Shown: positions 51,724 through 63,541 of the stretch, in pieces
Layout of the letters: each line of letters begins with the position of its first letter
Position numbering within the stretch: the stretch's first letter is position 1
Assembly (NCBI RefSeq): GCF_003014595.1
Contig: NZ_PYGK01000001.1
Span: 558,001 to 622,000 of the forward strand
From: Chitinophaga ginsengisoli
Lineage (GTDB): Bacteria; Bacteroidota; Bacteroidia; Chitinophagales; Chitinophagaceae
Length of the DNA: 64,000 bases
Direction: 5' to 3'
Notes under the pieces: generated by a model
Seen by the model: the letters and a program-made list of their open reading frames with translations, nothing else
Told to the model about the DNA's origin: nothing
The model's database searches: none
Program-made: the position numbers and the translations under genes

Positions 51724-53104
51724 TGTAGAGGGTTTGTGTGATAGGTAATGTAATGATAAAGGTGGCTCCCTGGCCAGGTGTTCCTAACGCCGTAATATGA
51801 CCGTGGTGGCTATCCACTATTTTTTTACAAATGGCCAGTCCTATACCAGTACCGGAATATTCGCTCATGCCGTGTAGTCTTTGAAATAATAAAAAGATGC
51901 GCTCGGCATATGTAGGGTCAAAACCTATACCATTATCCTCTACAAATATTTTACATTCATTATTTTCCTGCTCAGCCCTGATATTGATCACCAGCTGCCT
52001 CTCAGGATGGGCGAATTTAATAGCGTTAGCAATAATGTTCTGAAATAGCTGGTGGAACGAAGTAGGAGTCCCTTCTATCATGGGAATGGGAGCGATGTTG
52101 ACTACCGCCCGCTTTTCCTGTAGGCTCACTTCCAGGTCGCTGATCACCTCCTGTATGAGCTGGGTCATATCTACTTTTACAATGTTCTCAGGTGTGATAC
52201 GGCCGGCCCTTGAGAAAAGGAGCAGGTCATTGATCAGTATCCGCATTCTTCCTACGGCGCCCACCATACGGAGTATCAGGTCAGTGGCCTCAGTGGGCAG
52301 GTGCTCGCCGTATTTCGTCTGCAGGCGGTCGCTGAAGGTGGAGATCTTACGCAAAGGCTCCTGCAGGTCGTGAGAGGCCACATAGGCAAACTGCTCCAGC
52401 TCCTCGTTGGATTTATTCAGCAGCTTGATGTTCTGTTGCAGGTCATGCTGATAAGACTTCAGGCGGGACTCAATATGCAGCTGCAACCGGAATTCCCGCG
52501 TAAGTGTGACGTAGGAATAGATGCCGATAAGGATCGCCATGAGCGAGGATATAAAGATCACCGGTATCCAGATGGCCGAAAAGAAGCTCTGTAACCTGGA
52601 CTTTTGCCGCAGCTTGGCGTTCTCTATATTCAACATATCCTGCACTTTACGGTCTATCCGGGCCATCGACTTTTCCCCCTCCTGTACAGCTGAGGTATCC
52701 TTCTGACGCGAGGTCGCTTTCGCCTCTCCCGCTTTCAGCTGCTGATATTTTTTATCAAGCAGTTTTTTCAGGGTGTCCAGGTGCAGTTGTTGTTGCCGGT
52801 TGTCTGCGGTGATCCTGCGGAGCATCATATATTCATCTTCTATCTTGATACTGCGTTGCTGCATATTGGGGCGCAGAAAAGTGGTATCCCCGGTAATACT
52901 GTATCCCCGGACAGCCGATTCCGCATCCTTCAGCTGTTTGGTGATCACCTCCAGGCTTTTGGAAATCTCAATAGTATGATTCAGCCACCGGGCATTATCC
53001 AGCAGCGTCTTTGTTACCAGGAAAGAACATATGGAGGCAACAATAATAACAGTAAAAGCGATAAAGAACCCTAGTCTGATCTTCTTTTGTACAGGTATGT
53101 GCAT
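51710..53104 (-). CDS. CHASE3-domain sensor histidine kinase
   Basis: 464-residue membrane kinase. The first helix is at about 10-32 (LGFFIAFTVIIVASICSFLV). The periplasmic CHASE3 domain (about 35-175) contains TKQLKDAESAVRGYSITGD. A second helix follows near 180-200 (WIPVIFISSLMAILIGIY), then a coiled coil, the HisKA box YVASHDLQEPLRKI and an ATPase domain (NIIANAIKFA, DNGIGFDP, GTGIGLAIC). The ATG at 53104 (MHIPVQKKIRLG) is chosen; the longer start at 53173 adds residues without the expected basic N-terminus. It is the first gene of the phosphorelay operon. Confidence 0.9.
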   Translation of the reverse strand: MHIPVQKKIRLGFFIAFTVIIVASICSFLVTKTLLDNARWLNHTIEISKSLEVITKQLKDAESAVRGYSITGDTTFLRPNMQQRSIKIEDEYMMLRRITADNRQQQLHLDTLKKLLDKKYQQLKAGEAKATSRQKDTSAVQEGEKSMARIDRKVQDMLNIENAKLRQKSRLQSFFSAIWIPVIFISSLMAILIGIYSYVTLTREFRLQLHIESRLKSYQHDLQQNIKLLNKSNEELEQFAYVASHDLQEPLRKISTFSDRLQTKYGEHLPTEATDLILRMVGAVGRMRILINDLLLFSRAGRITPENIVKVDMTQLIQEVISDLEVSLQEKRAVVNIAPIPMIEGTPTSFHQLFQNIIANAIKFAHPERQLVINIRAEQENNECKIFVEDNGIGFDPTYAERIFLLFQRLHGMSEYSGTGIGLAICKKIVDSHHGHITALGTPGQGATFIITLPITQTLYNEEN

Positions 53105-53421
53105 TTTTCCCGCTGATTGTAGTAAGTTTTCGAATTTACAACTATCCAACAATTTCCACACAGTGAAATGCATATTCTACAAACATTCCTGCCGTGGCTG
53201 CTAAATCACTTCATATACTCGTTATAGTAGATATTGTGTTGCTGAAATGCTTTGCTGGAAAGTATTTCAACATAATATAGCTATGTCTGATATGTATCTT
53301 ATAAGTATGCTGGCTGGTGATGGAATGAACTTTGTTTTTCATATTGAACGACACTTAGTTGAAGTATATCCGGCTACTACAGCACCCGTAAAAGCAATCG
53401 ATCACGTTAAAAAATCAGACT
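53105..53421. other. Intergenic region before the proline-rich gene
   Basis: No clear gene. A near-palindrome at 53243-53269, TGAAAT-g-CTTT-N5-AAAG-t-ATTTCA, is the only structure seen and could be an operator for the rightward genes or for the divergent kinase operon. Confidence 0.35.
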
Positions 53422-53436
53422 ATGCAATATTATCAT

Positions 53437-53787
53437 ATGTCAGCAGGGAATCCTTCTCCGGGAGGAGTGCCTGAAAAGCAACCCCCTCCCAAAGAGGAAC
53501 CGCCAAGACCTTCAGGACCAGAAATAACGCCTCCTCCATCTCCGCCAGGACCTCCGCCTCCTGTGCCGAATGAGGTGCCTGATCACGATATCACACGTAC
53601 TCCTCCCAATCCGAAAGCAAAGAAAAAGAAAGAAGAAACAGCAATAGAAGAAATGGCAGAACTCATAGCGGAACAGGACAGGGAAGATGTACAGGAAAGA
53701 TCGCCGAGCCTTTTCCCCGACACAACGATCATGGAAACAGGCGATAGTTATGATAAAGATGATTCCAGGGTCATTCCGGAAGAATAA
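53437..53787 (+). CDS. Proline-rich acidic small protein, function unknown
   Basis: 116 residues if started at MSAGNPSPGG (53437); an ATG five codons earlier (53422) is possible. The N-terminal half is almost all Pro with Glu/Ser/Gly (about residues 10-55, including PPPSPPGPPPPVP), followed by a basic patch KAKKKKEE, an acidic helix ETAIEEMAELIAEQD and an acidic tail. It has no signal peptide or enzyme motif and is probably disordered. It ends 27 bases before the YciF-like gene and is most likely in the same operon. I recall similar Pro-rich small proteins in related genomes but no function. Confidence 0.65.
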   Translation: MSAGNPSPGGVPEKQPPPKEEPPRPSGPEITPPPSPPGPPPPVPNEVPDHDITRTPPNPKAKKKKEETAIEEMAELIAEQDREDVQERSPSLFPDTTIMETGDSYDKDDSRVIPEE

Positions 53788-53814
53788 ATTGATCACTATT
53801 AAACTCCAAATAAC

Positions 53815-54471
53815 ATGGCAACAAGAACCCAATCCAAATCACGGACAAGCAGCCAGTCCGGAACAACAGCTAGAAGCGCTGCAGGTAACAAATCAATGTC
53901 CTCCTCCCGACCTGCTCAGAAAACAAGCAGCAGCTCTTCCCGCTCCAGGAGCAGCAAAAGCCAGAATGAAGATATGCCCAACTCTAAGTTCCATCAACTG
54001 TTCCTGGATCTGTTAAAAGACATCTACTGGGCAGAAAAAGCACTGGTGAAAGCCCTCGGTAAAATGCAGAAGGCCGCTACTTCAGAAGAACTGGCTGATG
54101 CTATCGCTACTCACCAGGAGCAGACAAGAGAACATGTAAGCCGCCTGGAACAGGTATTTGAATTCGTTGGTCAGACTGCAAAGGCGAAAAAATGTCCTGC
54201 TATGGAAGGCCTGATAGCAGAAGGTCAGGAAGTGATAGACGATACAGAAGAAGATAGCGCTGTAAGAGATGCAGGTATCATCATCTGCAGCCAGAAGATC
54301 GAACACTACGAGATCGCCAGCTATGGTAGCCTGCGTACTCTGGCAGGCAAAATGGGACATGAAGATGCAGCAAGGCTGTTGGATCAGACCCTGAGCGAAG
54401 AAAAGGAAACAGATGCATTACTTACTCAACTGGCAGAATCTTCCGTAAATGAAGAAGCTGCTGCTGAATAA
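53815..54471 (+). CDS. YciF/YciE-like ferritin-fold protein (DUF892) with a Ser/Arg-rich N-terminus
   Basis: 218 residues. The first 55 are Ser, Thr, Arg and Lys rich and look disordered. A four-helix DUF892 domain follows (about 58-212): FLDLLKDIYWAEKALVKALG, the E-x-H positions in IATHQEQTREHVSRLEQVF, IICSQKIEHYEIASYGSL and DQTLSEEKETDALLTQLA. YciF-type proteins form metal-binding ferritin-like dimers induced under stress. The basic disordered head is unusual for the family and could bind DNA. It is co-transcribed with the Pro-rich gene and followed by a terminator. Confidence 0.88.
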   Translation: MATRTQSKSRTSSQSGTTARSAAGNKSMSSSRPAQKTSSSSSRSRSSKSQNEDMPNSKFHQLFLDLLKDIYWAEKALVKALGKMQKAATSEELADAIATHQEQTREHVSRLEQVFEFVGQTAKAKKCPAMEGLIAEGQEVIDDTEEDSAVRDAGIIICSQKIEHYEIASYGSLRTLAGKMGHEDAARLLDQTLSEEKETDALLTQLAESSVNEEAAAE

Positions 54472-54496
54472 GAAAAACATTTCAGATGGGAACCCG

Positions 54497-54533
54497 AAGG
54501 CCTCTGCATTATGACAATGTCAGAGGCCTTTCT
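54497..54533 (+). terminator. Terminator after the YciF-like gene
   Basis: AAGGCCTCTG (54497-54506) pairs perfectly with CAGAGGCCTT (54521-54530), with four more pairs inside, followed by T residues. Confidence 0.85.
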
Positions 54534-54603
54534 TACATGCTGGCAATGCCTGCTATATGACCGGAATGATGCACCGGAATTGTGATGGATAGAAAAACAA
54601 CTG

Positions 54604-55698
54604 ATGATGGACCTGATTGCCGAAGCAATGGCTACTGCCAAAGCAGTGAAATTAAGATATGTGAAGTCTGGTACTACAGGATATAGCCGCGAAAGAGTGA
54701 AAGACGGCTTTCAGTACCGCGATCAGCATGGAGATATTATTACAGATGAAGACACCCTGGCAAGGATTCAGGGCCTGGTACTGCCCCCTGCCTGGGAAGA
54801 GGTATGGATCTGCCCATATGCCAATGGCCATCTGCAGGCTACCGGCATCGACGCCTTAGGAAGAAGGCAATACCGCTACCACTCTACCTGGGCAAAGGTG
54901 CGCAATGAGACCAAATACGACCGCCTGCTACATTTTGGGGAGAAACTACCGCAATTACGCAAGTATATTGCCGCCGCCCTGCGTAAGAAAAGCCTTGATA
55001 AAGAGAAAGTTACAGCTATCGCGCTTAGCGTTATGCAGGAAACCCTGATCCGGGTAGGTAATGCTTCCTATGAAAAGCTATATGGCTCTTATGGATTGAC
55101 CACTCTGCACGCACAGCACGTGAAAATAGACGGAAATAAGGCCTTTTTTAAGTTCAAGGGGAAAAAGGGCGTCCTGCATAAAATAACGCTTAAACACGCC
55201 CAATTAGCCAAATTATTGCAGAAGGTGAAGGACATCCCCGGTCAGGAATTGTTTCAATATTACGAAGGAGAAGACCATAAAAGCCTGGACTCGGGAGATA
55301 TCAACGAATACCTGAAGCAATGGACAGGAGAAGACTATACCTGCAAAGATTTCAGAACATGGTCAGGAACTGTCAATGCCCTTAACCTGCTGGCAGATCT
55401 TACTCCTTTCAGCTCAGCAACAGAATGTAAGCAGAACCTGATACATATTATCGACAGTGTGGCCGGAAAACTGGGTAATACAAGAGCGGTGTGTAAGAAA
55501 TACTATATCCATCCAGGGATACTGGACGCCTATGAACAATGTAACCTGGAACCTTATCTGGAGGAACTGAGGGCGGGAAGGAATAAGGAAGATGCCGGAG
55601 GCTTGTACAATGATGAAAAAATACTGCTGAAATTTATGAAATCACTCTCACAGGAGAAGAAAGGTTTAAAAAGAAAGCAGGGATCAGGAATTAGCTAA
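54604..55698 (+). CDS. Type IB DNA topoisomerase (poxvirus-like)
   Basis: 364-residue monomeric topoisomerase that relaxes supercoils by a 3'-phosphotyrosine intermediate. It has the N-terminal domain segment LPPAWEEVWICPYANGHLQATGID, the core motifs QYRYHSTWAKVRNETKYDR, SYEKLYGSYGLTTLHAQHVKI and FRTWSGT, and the active-site region CKKYYIHPGIL with the catalytic Tyr at 300 or 301 (301 by family alignment). All catalytic segments look intact. The ATG at 54604 is followed by a second ATG, so either may be used. It lies between the stress genes and the end-joining genes. Confidence 0.93.
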   Translation: MMDLIAEAMATAKAVKLRYVKSGTTGYSRERVKDGFQYRDQHGDIITDEDTLARIQGLVLPPAWEEVWICPYANGHLQATGIDALGRRQYRYHSTWAKVRNETKYDRLLHFGEKLPQLRKYIAAALRKKSLDKEKVTAIALSVMQETLIRVGNASYEKLYGSYGLTTLHAQHVKIDGNKAFFKFKGKKGVLHKITLKHAQLAKLLQKVKDIPGQELFQYYEGEDHKSLDSGDINEYLKQWTGEDYTCKDFRTWSGTVNALNLLADLTPFSSATECKQNLIHIIDSVAGKLGNTRAVCKKYYIHPGILDAYEQCNLEPYLEELRAGRNKEDAGGLYNDEKILLKFMKSLSQEKKGLKRKQGSGIS

Positions 55699-55747
55699 TA
55701 TCATCCGGCGCTTCATCCCGAACCCTGCTTTTTTAAGGTAAGTTATG

Positions 55748-56095
55748 TTATGCGAAGATCAACTGATCTTCCCTGTCTTCTACTGGTATTTTCTGGAGAA
55801 ATTCGTCAAACCCGGATTCTTCATGCGTACTATAAGCACCATATGCATCCAGCACATAGCCTATTTCACCTTCCTGGTCTTCTATCAGATATAACACAGA
55901 CATATCGGCCGGATCGGACTCCCCTTCAAACCGGTAGGTTTTAATGATTTTGAGTTCTTCCGGATTGTATATTTTCTGTTTTTCGATATTCTGCATTCTG
56001 CCGTGATCACTCATCTTCAATTCATGATCGAGGCCTTTTTCATGCAATTTTTGCATCACCCGGCTAAGGGTGGTCATTTCGCCTGGCTTTTCCAT
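55748..56095 (-). CDS. Small conserved protein, often mislabelled phosphoribosylpyrophosphate synthetase
   Basis: 115 residues without a signal peptide. TLSRVMQKLHEKGLDHELKM, the segment KTYRFEGESDPADMSVLYLIE and GYVLDAYGAYS resemble a short Bacteroidota family that databases have labelled PRPP synthetase, although none of the PRPP-binding motifs is present. The function is unknown. The ATG at 56095 is chosen over a TTG at 56101; a further ATG lies at 56077. It is on the opposite strand between topoisomerase IB and ku, so it has its own promoter and is divergent from ku. Confidence 0.7.
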   Translation of the reverse strand: MEKPGEMTTLSRVMQKLHEKGLDHELKMSDHGRMQNIEKQKIYNPEELKIIKTYRFEGESDPADMSVLYLIEDQEGEIGYVLDAYGAYSTHEESGFDEFLQKIPVEDREDQLIFA

Positions 56096-56192
56096 AAACA
56101 AAGGTTTTTTGATACAGGGAATAAAAATTCAAATCGCGTGCCATGGCATATAGTTTGGTTTTCATTCAATATCACCCTTAAATTATTTTTTT

Positions 56193-56986
56193 ATGAGAGC
56201 TGTTTGGTCAGGAACAATCGGTTTTGGGTTAGTCAATATACCCATCAAATTGTACAGCGCCGTGCAGGACAGCAGACTGGACCTGGACATGCTGGATAAA
56301 AAAGATCACGCCCATATCAAATTTAAACGCGTGAATGAAGATACCGGAAAGGAAGTGCCCTGGGAACAGATCGTAAAAGGATACCTGTATAACGATGAGT
56401 ATGTCATACTGGAAGACGAAGATTTTCAGGAAGCAGCACCAGAAAAAAGTAAGATCATCTCGATCGAATCCTTTGTGGAACAGGCAGAAATAGATGATAT
56501 CTATTTTGAAACGCCTTACTACATAGAGCCAGATAAGGCTGGCGTGAAAGCATATGAACTGTTGTTGAAAACATTGCAGAAAACGGGTAAGGCCGGACTG
56601 GGGCGTTTTGTACTCAGAACGAGTGAACATCTCGTCATTATCCGCCCGAGGGACAATTACCTCATGTTGCAACAACTGAGGTTTGAACAGGAAATACGCT
56701 CACCGGAAGAATTAACACTTCCTGCCGATAGCAAGATCAGCAAACGGGAACTGGATATGGCCGTGCAACTTGTGGAAAGTTATACTACTGCATTTGACAT
56801 CAGCCAGTTTAAAGATACTTATCATGAAGAACTGCTCAATATCATCAAAGCCAAAGCAAGCGGTAAGCGCCGCACAGTGAAGAAGATGAAGATAGTACAT
56901 ACCAAGAGCACTGATCTGTTCGACCAGCTGAAGGCAAGTCTTGGTAGTCCCGGCCGCAGCGGTGGCAGCAATAAAAAACGTGCATC

Positions 56987-56990
<4 letters not shown>
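56193..56990 (+). CDS. ku: Ku DNA end-binding protein
   Basis: 265-residue homodimeric Ku that encircles broken DNA ends in bacterial non-homologous end joining. The start MRAVWSGTIGFGLVNIPIKLY is diagnostic. Further motifs are HIKFKRVNEDTGKEVPWEQIVKGY (in two parts), YYIEPDKAGVKAYELL, LVIIRPRDNYLMLQQLRF and the bridge-end region PEELTLP. The C-terminal tail from about 230 is Lys, Arg and Ser rich. Its stop overlaps the start of ligD (ATGA at 56987-56990), so the two are translationally coupled. Confidence 0.96.
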
Positions 56991-59554
<2,564 letters not shown>

Positions 59555-59580
59555 TTTTTTCACCTTAAAACTGAAGAGTT

Positions 59581-60018
59581 ATGCAAACAGTAAATCATCG
59601 TCACCATGTTAATCTTGCTCCTGTTTACGGGATCATGATAGCAGTAGTGTCCATTGTATTCACCGTGATCTTTTACTACACAGATATGGCGGGTGCTTTA
59701 TGGACAGGATATTTTGGCAATCTGCTGATGTTCCTCGGTATATTGTTCTCCGTTATTCATTACAATAGCCAGCACCATGAGAAAACTTCTGCATGGGCCT
59801 TATTTGGTATGGGGTTCAGGACTACGCTATGGGCTGTGTTTATTATTACATTGTTCACGGTAGCGCTGCATTTTATCTCTGGTGCAGAACGGGAGAATAA
59901 CTTCTGGATCTACCTGTTTGGTAGTGTGTTTTTCTCAAATGTTATTGTTGGTTTGCTGGCAGCGGTCCTGGCCGCTATGGTGTTCAAAAGGGATCAGACA
60001 ACGACCAAACCTGAGTGA
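59581..60018 (+). CDS. DUF4199-like four-helix membrane protein
   Basis: 145 residues with four hydrophobic segments (about 13-32, 40-60, 72-95 and 108-132). The segment FGMGFRTTLWAVFIITLFTV follows the pattern of the DUF4199 family of Bacteroidota. No enzymatic motif is visible and the function is unknown. It begins 26 bases after ligD on the same strand, so it may be read with it, but there is no reason to think it takes part in repair. It is convergent with the chromate transporter gene, with only two bases between the stops. Confidence 0.75.
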   Translation: MQTVNHRHHVNLAPVYGIMIAVVSIVFTVIFYYTDMAGALWTGYFGNLLMFLGILFSVIHYNSQHHEKTSAWALFGMGFRTTLWAVFIITLFTVALHFISGAERENNFWIYLFGSVFFSNVIVGLLAAVLAAMVFKRDQTTTKPE

Positions 60019-60020
60019 TG

Positions 60021-61247
60021 CTACATTAGCCAGCCTAAGAGCAGGCAGGCAAGTACTATAAAAGGGGATGGTATACGGGATGTGGAGAGTATCACTAAAG
60101 TGGCAATAGTGATGGCAATGTTATACCAGGTAAGTGGGATGGCCAGGAACAATATGATCGTAGCTGCCCACATGATCCCCACCACAGTGGCATTGATTCC
60201 TTCCAATGCCCGGTAGATGACCACATATTTCTTCAGATTATGCCATATGGGGAAGAAGAATAAAACCAGCAGCAGGCTAGGTAGAAAAACGGCAACAGGC
60301 GCCAGCAGGCATCCCAGTAATTGATAACCCGGACCCAGGTTGCGCATGACCATGCCGCCTACATACGCTGTAATAGAAAAAGTAGGGCCAGGTAAAGCCC
60401 GCATGATACCAGCTCCGGTCAGCAGTTCCTCCGCGTTCATAAAGCGGGTATTTGCACGCGATACATACTGTTCCAGCATCATTGCTATCAAAATATCCCC
60501 ACCACCAAACACCAGGCTGCCGAAACGGTAGAAGTTCTCAAACAGGTTGAACGGACGGCGGGTGATCCAGTTGTGCGTACGTGCCAGCTCGGAAAAGAAC
60601 CCCGCCAGTATGAACAGCAGGGCAAACAGCCAGATGTTTGTCCATTGTATTTTCTTAGGCTTGTCCTGAATGTCCGGAATACGCTTATCGCTGAAATTGG
60701 ACACGATCCCCCCCAGAATGATCAGCGCGGGGAATGTCCAGGGTGATTTGAAGAAGTAAGCCGTCAGCAGGGATACAGCCATAATGATAGCGGTAGCCAG
60801 GCTGCGGATGCTGACCTTAAACGCCCGCATACTGCCGTATATCAGAAAACCAACAGCCATTGGCTGTACATACTTAAAGATATCGGTGTTCAGCGCTTTC
60901 TGATCGAAGTATTGCAGCAGGAAGCTGAGTGATCCCATTAACAGGCACGCGGGAGCTATCCAGATCAGGAGTGTAGCTACAGCCAATGTTACTCCACCCC
61001 GTTTGTAACCTATGAGGGTCAGCGTCTGGGAAGAAGACGCACCCGGCAATAGCTGACAAAATGCATTGTATTCCATCAGTTCCTGCTCAGTCACATCCCT
61101 TCGCTGGTGCACAAATGTTTTCAACATCATAGCCAGGTGACCCTGGGGCCCCCCGTACGCTGTGATGCTGTGCATAAAGACAGCCCGTAGGAAAGGAATG
61201 TGACGTAGAAACACGTTAATGGCATTAATCGGCTGCCCGAATTTCAA
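60021..61247 (-). CDS. Chromate transporter family protein, two-domain (ChrA-like)
   Basis: 408-residue membrane protein with about ten to twelve hydrophobic helices and two homologous halves. The first half carries [15 protein letters not shown] and [22 protein letters not shown]; the second carries [16 protein letters not shown] and [19 protein letters not shown]. Family members export chromate or related oxyanions, but many have no tested substrate. It is a single gene with no linked regulator. The two-half length is that of the long-chain ChrA group. Confidence 0.9.
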   Translation of the reverse strand: MKFGQPINAINVFLRHIPFLRAVFMHSITAYGGPQGHLAMMLKTFVHQRRDVTEQELMEYNAFCQLLPGASSSQTLTLIGYKRGGVTLAVATLLIWIAPACLLMGSLSFLLQYFDQKALNTDIFKYVQPMAVGFLIYGSMRAFKVSIRSLATAIIMAVSLLTAYFFKSPWTFPALIILGGIVSNFSDKRIPDIQDKPKKIQWTNIWLFALLFILAGFFSELARTHNWITRRPFNLFENFYRFGSLVFGGGDILIAMMLEQYVSRANTRFMNAEELLTGAGIMRALPGPTFSITAYVGGMVMRNLGPGYQLLGCLLAPVAVFLPSLLLVLFFFPIWHNLKKYVVIYRALEGINATVVGIMWAATIILFLAIPLTWYNIAITIATLVILSTSRIPSPFIVLACLLLGWLM

Positions 61248-61431
61248 TAATTTCCGGACAATATCAAACAGGAAAACGACAAACTGTTGATTTTCTTCTG
61301 TTAAGTAAAAAACGTACAGGCATAATCCTTGTTGTAAATAAATGGTACTTTCAGGTCAATCAGTATTTCCCACCCTGGTATGATAGCCTTTAAGAAACTG
61401 GTATTGAATGGTTTAATAATAGATATAGTTT

Positions 61432-62472
61432 ATGAGAAGACTCCTGATCCTCCTATGCATAACAGTTTCGTTCAGCGCACATGCACAATTGTCTTATTAC
61501 AACAGCGATGCCTACTGGACCAACTTTTGTTTGCAGGCCAATTGTATCAAGCCGGCGCTGACGGATACTTGTCTTGTATTTGTGAGCAACAGACACTTCA
61601 ACAGGGATAGTTTACGCTTCGTGGACGAATTTGTAGATACTACAGGGCTAAAATACTTCGTGCTGCAAAAGCAGGCTGAGAAATGGAATGTATTCCAGGT
61701 ACCGACCCTGACAGATGCCATGCAACTTATGCCGGAAAAACGGGATGTAGTCGTGTATGCGGAAGGGATGGGAAAGATCTTCACGGCCAATGTGGAACGG
61801 GCATTATTGATGCGCTCACAGTATAATGTAAATGTGGTGATGTTCGACTATGCCAGCATCAATACTACTTACAGACCCTCCCGAAACTTCAGGTTCGCCC
61901 GTAGCAATGCCCGCCTGTCAGCCCCGCAGTACTTCCGGTTACTGCAGCTCATTCAGCAGGCCCGCCAGGATAAGGAAGACTGGGTGGAACACGTAAAGGT
62001 CTCTACCTTCTGCCATAGTATGGGGAACATCATTTTCATGGAAATGATGAAACACCAGCCTTATGATCAGCTGAACAAAACACCTTTTATTGATAATGTG
62101 GTACTGAATGCTGCATGTGTACCTTCAAAACACCATAAGGAATGGATAGAGCGTATCCGGTTTGCCAATAAGATCTACATCAATTACAACAGGTCAGACT
62201 GGCAACTGAAGGGGGCCCACCTGCTTACGCTTGCATCCCAGCTGGGAGAAAAGCCGAAACGTTCGCGGGCAGCCAATGCGAACTATATTAATTTTCATGA
62301 CCAGGGAGGCCGGCAACATAGTTACTTCCTGAACTTTCCACAGAATGATTACCGGATGACGCAGGAGATGAGAGATTATTTTGCACAACTGTTCAGTGGA
62401 AACGGCGCTGTGCTGGAAGAGGAAAAGACATTGGCCAAAAAACAACCTGGGGCGCTGGAAACTGTGAATTAG
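61432..62472 (+). CDS. Exported alpha/beta-hydrolase-like protein (DUF900-like)
   Basis: 346 residues with a cleavable signal peptide (MRRLLILLCITVSFSAHAQ). A hydrolase-like core is suggested by DVVVYAEGMGKIF, VNVVMFDYASI and the nucleophile-elbow-like segment STFCHSMGNIIFMEMM, where Ser follows His rather than the classical Gly of GxSxG. A late His (RQHSYFLNFPQND) could complete a triad. This resembles DUF900-type hydrolases; the substrate is unknown. It is a single gene, closed by a terminator shared with the convergent oxygenase. Confidence 0.65.
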   Translation: MRRLLILLCITVSFSAHAQLSYYNSDAYWTNFCLQANCIKPALTDTCLVFVSNRHFNRDSLRFVDEFVDTTGLKYFVLQKQAEKWNVFQVPTLTDAMQLMPEKRDVVVYAEGMGKIFTANVERALLMRSQYNVNVVMFDYASINTTYRPSRNFRFARSNARLSAPQYFRLLQLIQQARQDKEDWVEHVKVSTFCHSMGNIIFMEMMKHQPYDQLNKTPFIDNVVLNAACVPSKHHKEWIERIRFANKIYINYNRSDWQLKGAHLLTLASQLGEKPKRSRAANANYINFHDQGGRQHSYFLNFPQNDYRMTQEMRDYFAQLFSGNGAVLEEEKTLAKKQPGALETVN

Positions 62473-62495
62473 CAAACAACGAAGTTGCTGAATAT

Positions 62496-62537
62496 AACAG
62501 GGCTGAAAAACAGACGATCTGTCTTTTCAGCCCTGTT
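62496..62537. terminator. Bidirectional terminator between hydrolase and oxygenase genes
   Basis: AACAGGGCTGAAAA (62496-62509) pairs perfectly with TTTTCAGCCCTGTT (62524-62537), with a four-pair cap CAGA/TCTG inside. Confidence 0.88.
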
Positions 62538-62555
62538 ACTATTTATGCGAGGCTA

Positions 62556-63512
62556 TTATTTCTTCAGGCCGATCTCTCTCAATCTCTCATCCAGGTATTC
62601 ACCTGCGGTGATCGGTTCATATGCCAGCGGATTATTTGCCGTTATGCAGCTCTCCAGTGCGTTCAGCGGCATCTCTGATTTAGGATGCAGGAAGAACGGA
62701 ATGGAATAACGGCTGGTATGCCACATGTCGCGCGGAGGATTCACTACGCGATGGGTAGTAGACTTCAGGCGATTGTTGGTGAGCCTTTGCAGCATATCGC
62801 CAACATTCACCACGATCTGCTCCGGCAGTGAAGTCACAGGCACCCAGTTATCCTGTTTATCCAGTATCTGTAAACCATCGGCAGAAGCGCCTACCAGCAG
62901 GGTAATGAGGTTGATATCCTCATGTTGTTCTGCACGGATAGCAGAGGCAGGTTCCTGTGTGATAGGAGGGTAGTGGATAGCCCTCAATATAGAATTGCCA
63001 TTGTGTATGTATTCATCAAAATAATGCTCATCCAGTCCCAGGTAGATCGCAATTGCCTGTAGCAGCGCTTTCCCTGATGTTTCGAATGCGCGGTATGCAT
63101 CGTAAAAGGTCGGCGAAAAAGCCGGGATCTCTTTTACAGCCACATTTGGAGGATATTCGTTAGTGATGGGATCATCATCTTCTACTGTTTGTCCAAACTG
63201 GAAGAATTCCTTCAGATCCGGCGCATCATACCCTTTGGCGTGTTCTTTACCGAAGGATGTATACCCACGCTGGCCGGCCAGTTCGGGGATCTCATAGGAA
63301 CGCTTGATATCCGACGGTAAGGTGAAGAACAGCTGTACGTACTTATACAGTTTCGCAATAAGGTCATCGGAAATGCCGTGATTTTTTACCGCTACAAACC
63401 CTACTTCTTCGTATGCTTTGCCAAGCTGCTCTACAAAAGCGCGTTTACTGGCAGCATCGCCCGAAGTAAATGCGGCGAGGTCCACAACTGGAATGGATTG
63501 AGTTAGTGCCAT
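62556..63512 (-). CDS. 2-oxoglutarate/Fe(II)-dependent oxygenase, isopenicillin-N-synthase-like
   Basis: 318-residue soluble oxygenase. The N-terminal domain has IPVVDLAAFTSGD and GFVAVKNHGIS, typical of plant-type 2OG oxygenases and isopenicillin N synthase. The iron ligands are H and D in EQHEDINLITLL and the later H in LKSTTHRVVNP; the 2-oxoglutarate-binding Arg and Ser are in SRYSIPFFLHP. It hydroxylates or oxidises an unknown small substrate. It stands 29 bases before the ExbD gene on the same strand but belongs to another functional class. Confidence 0.92.
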   Translation of the reverse strand: MALTQSIPVVDLAAFTSGDAASKRAFVEQLGKAYEEVGFVAVKNHGISDDLIAKLYKYVQLFFTLPSDIKRSYEIPELAGQRGYTSFGKEHAKGYDAPDLKEFFQFGQTVEDDDPITNEYPPNVAVKEIPAFSPTFYDAYRAFETSGKALLQAIAIYLGLDEHYFDEYIHNGNSILRAIHYPPITQEPASAIRAEQHEDINLITLLVGASADGLQILDKQDNWVPVTSLPEQIVVNVGDMLQRLTNNRLKSTTHRVVNPPRDMWHTSRYSIPFFLHPKSEMPLNALESCITANNPLAYEPITAGEYLDERLREIGLKK

Positions 63513-63541
63513 AGTAATGAATTTTACCTTACTAAGTTAAC

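Noticed and set aside
53283..53474. 63-residue ORF starting MSDMYLISMLAG
   Set aside because: It overlaps the proline-rich gene in another frame, has no recognisable features and no promoter box. The proline-rich frame fits the operon better.
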